Assembly: GCA_018340375.1 (NCBI GenBank)
Contig: JAFFJZ010000003.1
Span: 9,424,001-9,488,000, forward strand
DNA from: Gonatopus flavifemur
Lineage: Eukaryota > Arthropoda > Insecta > Hymenoptera > Dryinidae
Length of the DNA: 64,000 nucleotides
Reading direction: 5' to 3'
The notes under the pieces are model-generated. The model was not told the DNA's origin, did no database searches, and worked only from the letters and a program-made list of their open reading frames with translations. Each line of letters starts with the position of its first letter. Within the stretch, counting starts at the first letter, position 1. The position numbers and the translations under genes are program-made. Positions 60,610 to 64,000 of the stretch are shown in pieces.

Positions 60610-61130
60610 CATGGCTCGTTACATGCGTCAATTAAATATATACAGCCGGCCTGCCAAAGATATTAGACGCATCCAAGCGAGTGGCCGGCCGCGGGGTTGA
60701 GCAAAAATAAGTAATTAGAAAATACCGCATGGATAATATACGGTGCAATTAAGACCGAAAGAGAGCCACCTAGCTATACCGTCAACCTTCTTTCTATCTT
60801 TTTTCACTCCCTTCTTTCACTCATCCGTCTTTGTCTTTCTTTCTTCATATACATGTATATATATTTCTCTTACCACCCCGACTCCTTGCCCCTCTTGGTG
60901 CACTCAGTTCCTCGCGGAACCAACGGCGCCGTGCAAAGGGGGGTGGAGCTTCACCCGGATGCGGATTCATAATTAAACACGCCCTTAAAACAAAATCATT
61001 ACGACTGTGTCGGTTGAGGCGGCTTCCGCCCCCTCAGAACTTCTTCCTCTCTCGTTTCTCTCTTTTGTTGTACCCTCATTGTAAGGGAAGGAAAATGAAA
61101 AGAGACCTATGCAAGAGATAAACGGGGGAA
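60610..61130. promoter_or_regulatory. GC-rich non-coding island
   Basis: CpG-rich block with GGCCGGCC near 60681, AAATAAGTAATTAGAAAAT at 60706-60724 and a C/T-rich patch at 60780-60900. Overlapping frames show no domain. Regulatory role inferred only from texture. Confidence 0.25.
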
Positions 61131-61223
61131 GGTTGTTGAAAGAGCAAGGAACACGGGTCAGGGAGAAAGGAATGGATTTTTTGATGTTTCGCTCAGTTTT
61201 GGAAAATTCAAAATTGACATGGA

Positions 61224-61390
61224 AATAAGGGATTTTTCTATACTTTTAAGGAATATTCTGCCTTTTGGATGTTGAATCCTTTGAAAATGAAGAAACGGTC
61301 CACCAAGTAATGGCGAGGGGTCCCCCATCCATGGATGAATTTCACTGTTATCATTTTTTTGGGGGGAATTCCACAATTATTTTCACAGTG
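61224..61390 (-). mobile_element. MITE, family E, copy 4 (truncated, opposite strand)
   Basis: Read on the minus strand it begins CACTGTGAAAATAATTGTGG, next to a TA, and contains CATCCATGGATGG, CATTACTTGGTGGACC and a TTTTCAAAGGATTCAACATCC-like run (one base trimmed here to blocks). The distal part of the family is missing. Confidence 0.65.
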
Positions 61391-61969
61391 TACGCTGTTG
61401 GAAGGAAATCTGTAAATTTTATGCATAAAATTTCAAAGCAATCAGCATAAACTTTTGTATTTTAAATTCATCTCAGATTTTTGTATAAAGCACCTGATTC
61501 GAAAAATATGTTTCTATTTAGAATCTTGTATGGAAATTTAATAGAATTCATATACAATTTTTATGTGAATTGAACTCACAATACATAGATGCTCTTCTTG
61601 TCAATTGTTTATGGTAACGAATTTGTAATATAAAAATACTATAACATACATGTTTTTACTTTTGTTCGATGATATTTAAACAGTATTTGTTATTGGCAAA
61701 AATTGAATCTTGACTATTGGCATCAATTTCATATTTTATTTCATTATATTCTATCACGAATTCGTTTCGATAAACAATTCAAATTTCAACGCCATGATAC
61801 TCGAGCTTCTACACGGGAAAAGATGGTACCTCGCGATGCCGCCATTTTGTAGATATTCTCGTTTAACGAGGAGCATTACACATTCCCTGTGTCATTGGTT
61901 ATTGTTAAAATTTCAATTCTTTTCGAAGAAAACAATATCACACTTTGAAGAAAACTCGAAACTTTTTAC
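61391..61969. other. Gene-free stretch
   Basis: AT-rich; a 90-codon plus frame (61710-61982) is not recognisable. Confidence 0.4.
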
Positions 61970-62244
61970 ACAGGAAAATTAGACTAGAAAAGTTAGCCTT
62001 GAAATTTGTTTCGCCCTTATTCTGATAAATCTTGTTTCCAACGGAAAAAATAATTCATCTCAATGGGAAAATCTTTCATTGAATTGAAAATACATTCTTT
62101 GAATTCAAGGAGGAATATATTTGTGTTTCAATTTGAGAATTCTTTATTCCAATCTGGTGAAAATTTTTTCCATTGAAAAAAAGAATTTATGAGAATGAGG
62201 GTAAAGAAAATTTCCTCTCAGTTCAAGAAATTGGGTTCCCAGTG
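61970..62244. mobile_element. MITE, family C, copy 2
   Basis: Right end AATTGGGTTCCCAGTG is the complement of the left end of copy 1 at 14095. The interior shares TTATTCTGATAAATCTTG, TTTGAATTCAAGG-like and GAGAATGAGGGTAAAG blocks. The left end is worn; CACAGGAAAATTAG after TA at 61970 is the likely terminus. Confidence 0.65.
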
Positions 62245-64000
62245 CACCAATTCACTGATTGTCAGTGATGATACAACACTCTTCATATTTAGATCAACGT
62301 ATTGACATATTCGATTCACACAGATTTTCAAGATTTGACAATCAGCCTTGCGCCAAGCTATATATTCTATTGCCAACGTCAGCGGGAACAAGAAATCTTT
62401 ATATAAGCATCTAAAGTTTTCATAAAAATATTCAATAAGAGAACATCTACCATCTGCACTATAAAAAATATTTATCAACTGAAAAACATTGTTTGTTTGA
62501 GATTTTACCAAAATTGTTTGTGAATTTACTAAACAATGTTTGGTAAAAGAAACCTCAGAATTTTATTTTACGGTATATCGTAATTTGTTTATAACCGCTC
62601 GGATAATTTCTTTATTTTTTGGTTTTTTGTTTTATAAAAATATTCATTAAAATGGGTATAGACTCTAAAATGGTGTTGGGAATCTTTGAAAAGGATCGAT
62701 CCTTTTTTTATATAATACACTACCTAAAGTGAAAAATATAACAATCACTACCTAAAAGAAAAGGTTAACGGATGATTTTAGTTCATTTCATTTGTTGAAC
62801 AAATATAAGCATCGCTTACTGAGGTAAGCGAGATATAAACTATCATCAAATATATAAAATTATTATACTTTTATGTTTCAGGTACGGATTTGAAGATCGA
62901 TAATTCATAAATTCAAAAAATCTGTGAGTACAACAATATTCTATTACCATTATCTTCAAAACGGAAGATTTAACTCATACAGGTTATGCATAAATTATAT
63001 TGTTACATATCCGTATATTATACATTTCTCGAAGTTCATTCCGAATTAGGGCTTGTAATGTAATCAAACGTATGACATAAAACAAAGCTCAGTTTGTTGA
63101 TCACTGTATTGTATTGCATCTATCAATCTATTCATTTTGAATATGAAGAATGGGGTGGGTCATAACATATTTCGCATGAACATTCTGAGAAATGACAAGT
63201 AAGGAACATGCGACACCCAGAATCGAGTTTCAAGATTAAGGGGGGACATACTTTTATCAGGGCAAAAATTGTATCATTTTTCTCAAGTCGCAATGTACTT
63301 GAAACTTTTTCTATGTCATTGAATGTGTATTCAAGGATGTGTGAGAAAATTTCCGTTGAAAAATATTCAACTTAGCGTCGTTGGCAACCGATTCGCGATG
63401 ATGTAAAAAAAACAATGGTTCAAAGAGAAGGCAGAAAAACGTTTCAAAATTATTTGGCTATACAAAACTTTGCTATTAGTCTGTATTCATAAACATAGCC
63501 TCTTCTTCAAGTTATCGAATCGCTAAATCAAGATGAATTAAATGAGATGTCAAATCAAAATACATTATGCTTATCTTCACTTCCACGTAAACCTCACAAA
63601 ACCCATGGATAACTGTGGAGCAACCGTGGAAGCGATGGTTAACGTTTACCATGTAAACTTAGAAAAACCAGTGAAAGGTCGATTAAAATCCACTGTGTGT
63701 TAAATGCAATTTTAATCTAACAAATGAGTATTCGTTCAAGTACTGCTGAACATACACGATCAAAAATTCAGTCACATTCAATCGAGTTAACCTGAATTCA
63801 AACCAATTCGATCTATTAATCATTATTCCTGAGCTTTACTTTTGATATGGATTCATTGTCCGTGAAAATTTTATAATAGGAATGAATTACCGGAGAATAT
63901 TTCGTCTTAAAGATCAATCCTCCAGTTTTTTGTCAGGATTATTTCGGTGTGGATTTTTCCATCAAATGATCAACCAAACTGTGATTATCAACATGGTGCA
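62245..64000. other. Gene-free right end
   Basis: AT-rich, no coding exon, RNA gene or repeat pair recognised on either strand. Confidence 0.45.

Noticed and set aside
1..64000. CRISPR array, phage, plasmid, endogenous viral gene or autonomous transposase
   Set aside because: No evenly spaced direct repeats, no bacterial-type gene structure, and no frame resembling a transposase, reverse transcriptase, integrase or capsid protein was found.

Overview
This is a gene-poor stretch of an animal nuclear genome. It is AT-rich, has spliced genes with introns as short as 58-75 bp, carries eukaryotic nuclear tRNA genes and is full of short non-autonomous DNA transposons. An insect is the best fit, and a hymenopteran is plausible from CpG-rich TCG trinucleotide microsatellites and a venom/lysosomal-type acid phosphatase. 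The order-level assignment is inference only. No bacterial, viral or organelle genes were recognised.

Layout. The left edge (1-910, minus strand) carries the middle of a histidine acid phosphatase gene with four visible exons. Its signal-peptide exon and its C-terminal exons are not in view. Two tRNA genes, Asn-GTT (28528-28601) and Thr-AGT (29105-29178), lie 503 bp apart on the plus strand. At 31339-31548 (plus) there is a 70-codon first exon that resembles the N-terminus of Nup88 (members only, mbo). No further exon of that gene could be found in the remaining 32 kb. I see no other protein-coding gene I can defend.

The rest is a mosaic of two textures. AT-rich blocks (about 13.8-17.4, 22-24.6, 27.2-33.6, 47.9-54.7 and 57.2-62.3 kb) are crowded with hairpin-type MITEs and other dispersed repeats. 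At least eight repeat groups can be told apart by comparing copies inside the window. Between them lie GC-richer, repeat-poor islands (about 5.1-6.5, 9.3-9.9, 18.5, 20.2-21.7, 34.0-35.6, 38.7-41.1, 42.9-43.3, 46.9-47.3 and 60.6-61.1 kb) with homeodomain-type AT motifs and TCG or GA microsatellites. These look like non-coding regulatory DNA or the interior of a very long intron.

Nothing here amounts to a new multi-gene system. The most useful observations are a 75-bp in-frame intron without stop codons hidden in the acid phosphatase, the isolated Nup88-like exon with a duplicated 15-bp motif in its upstream region, and the set of MITE families with shared CACNGAG termini.
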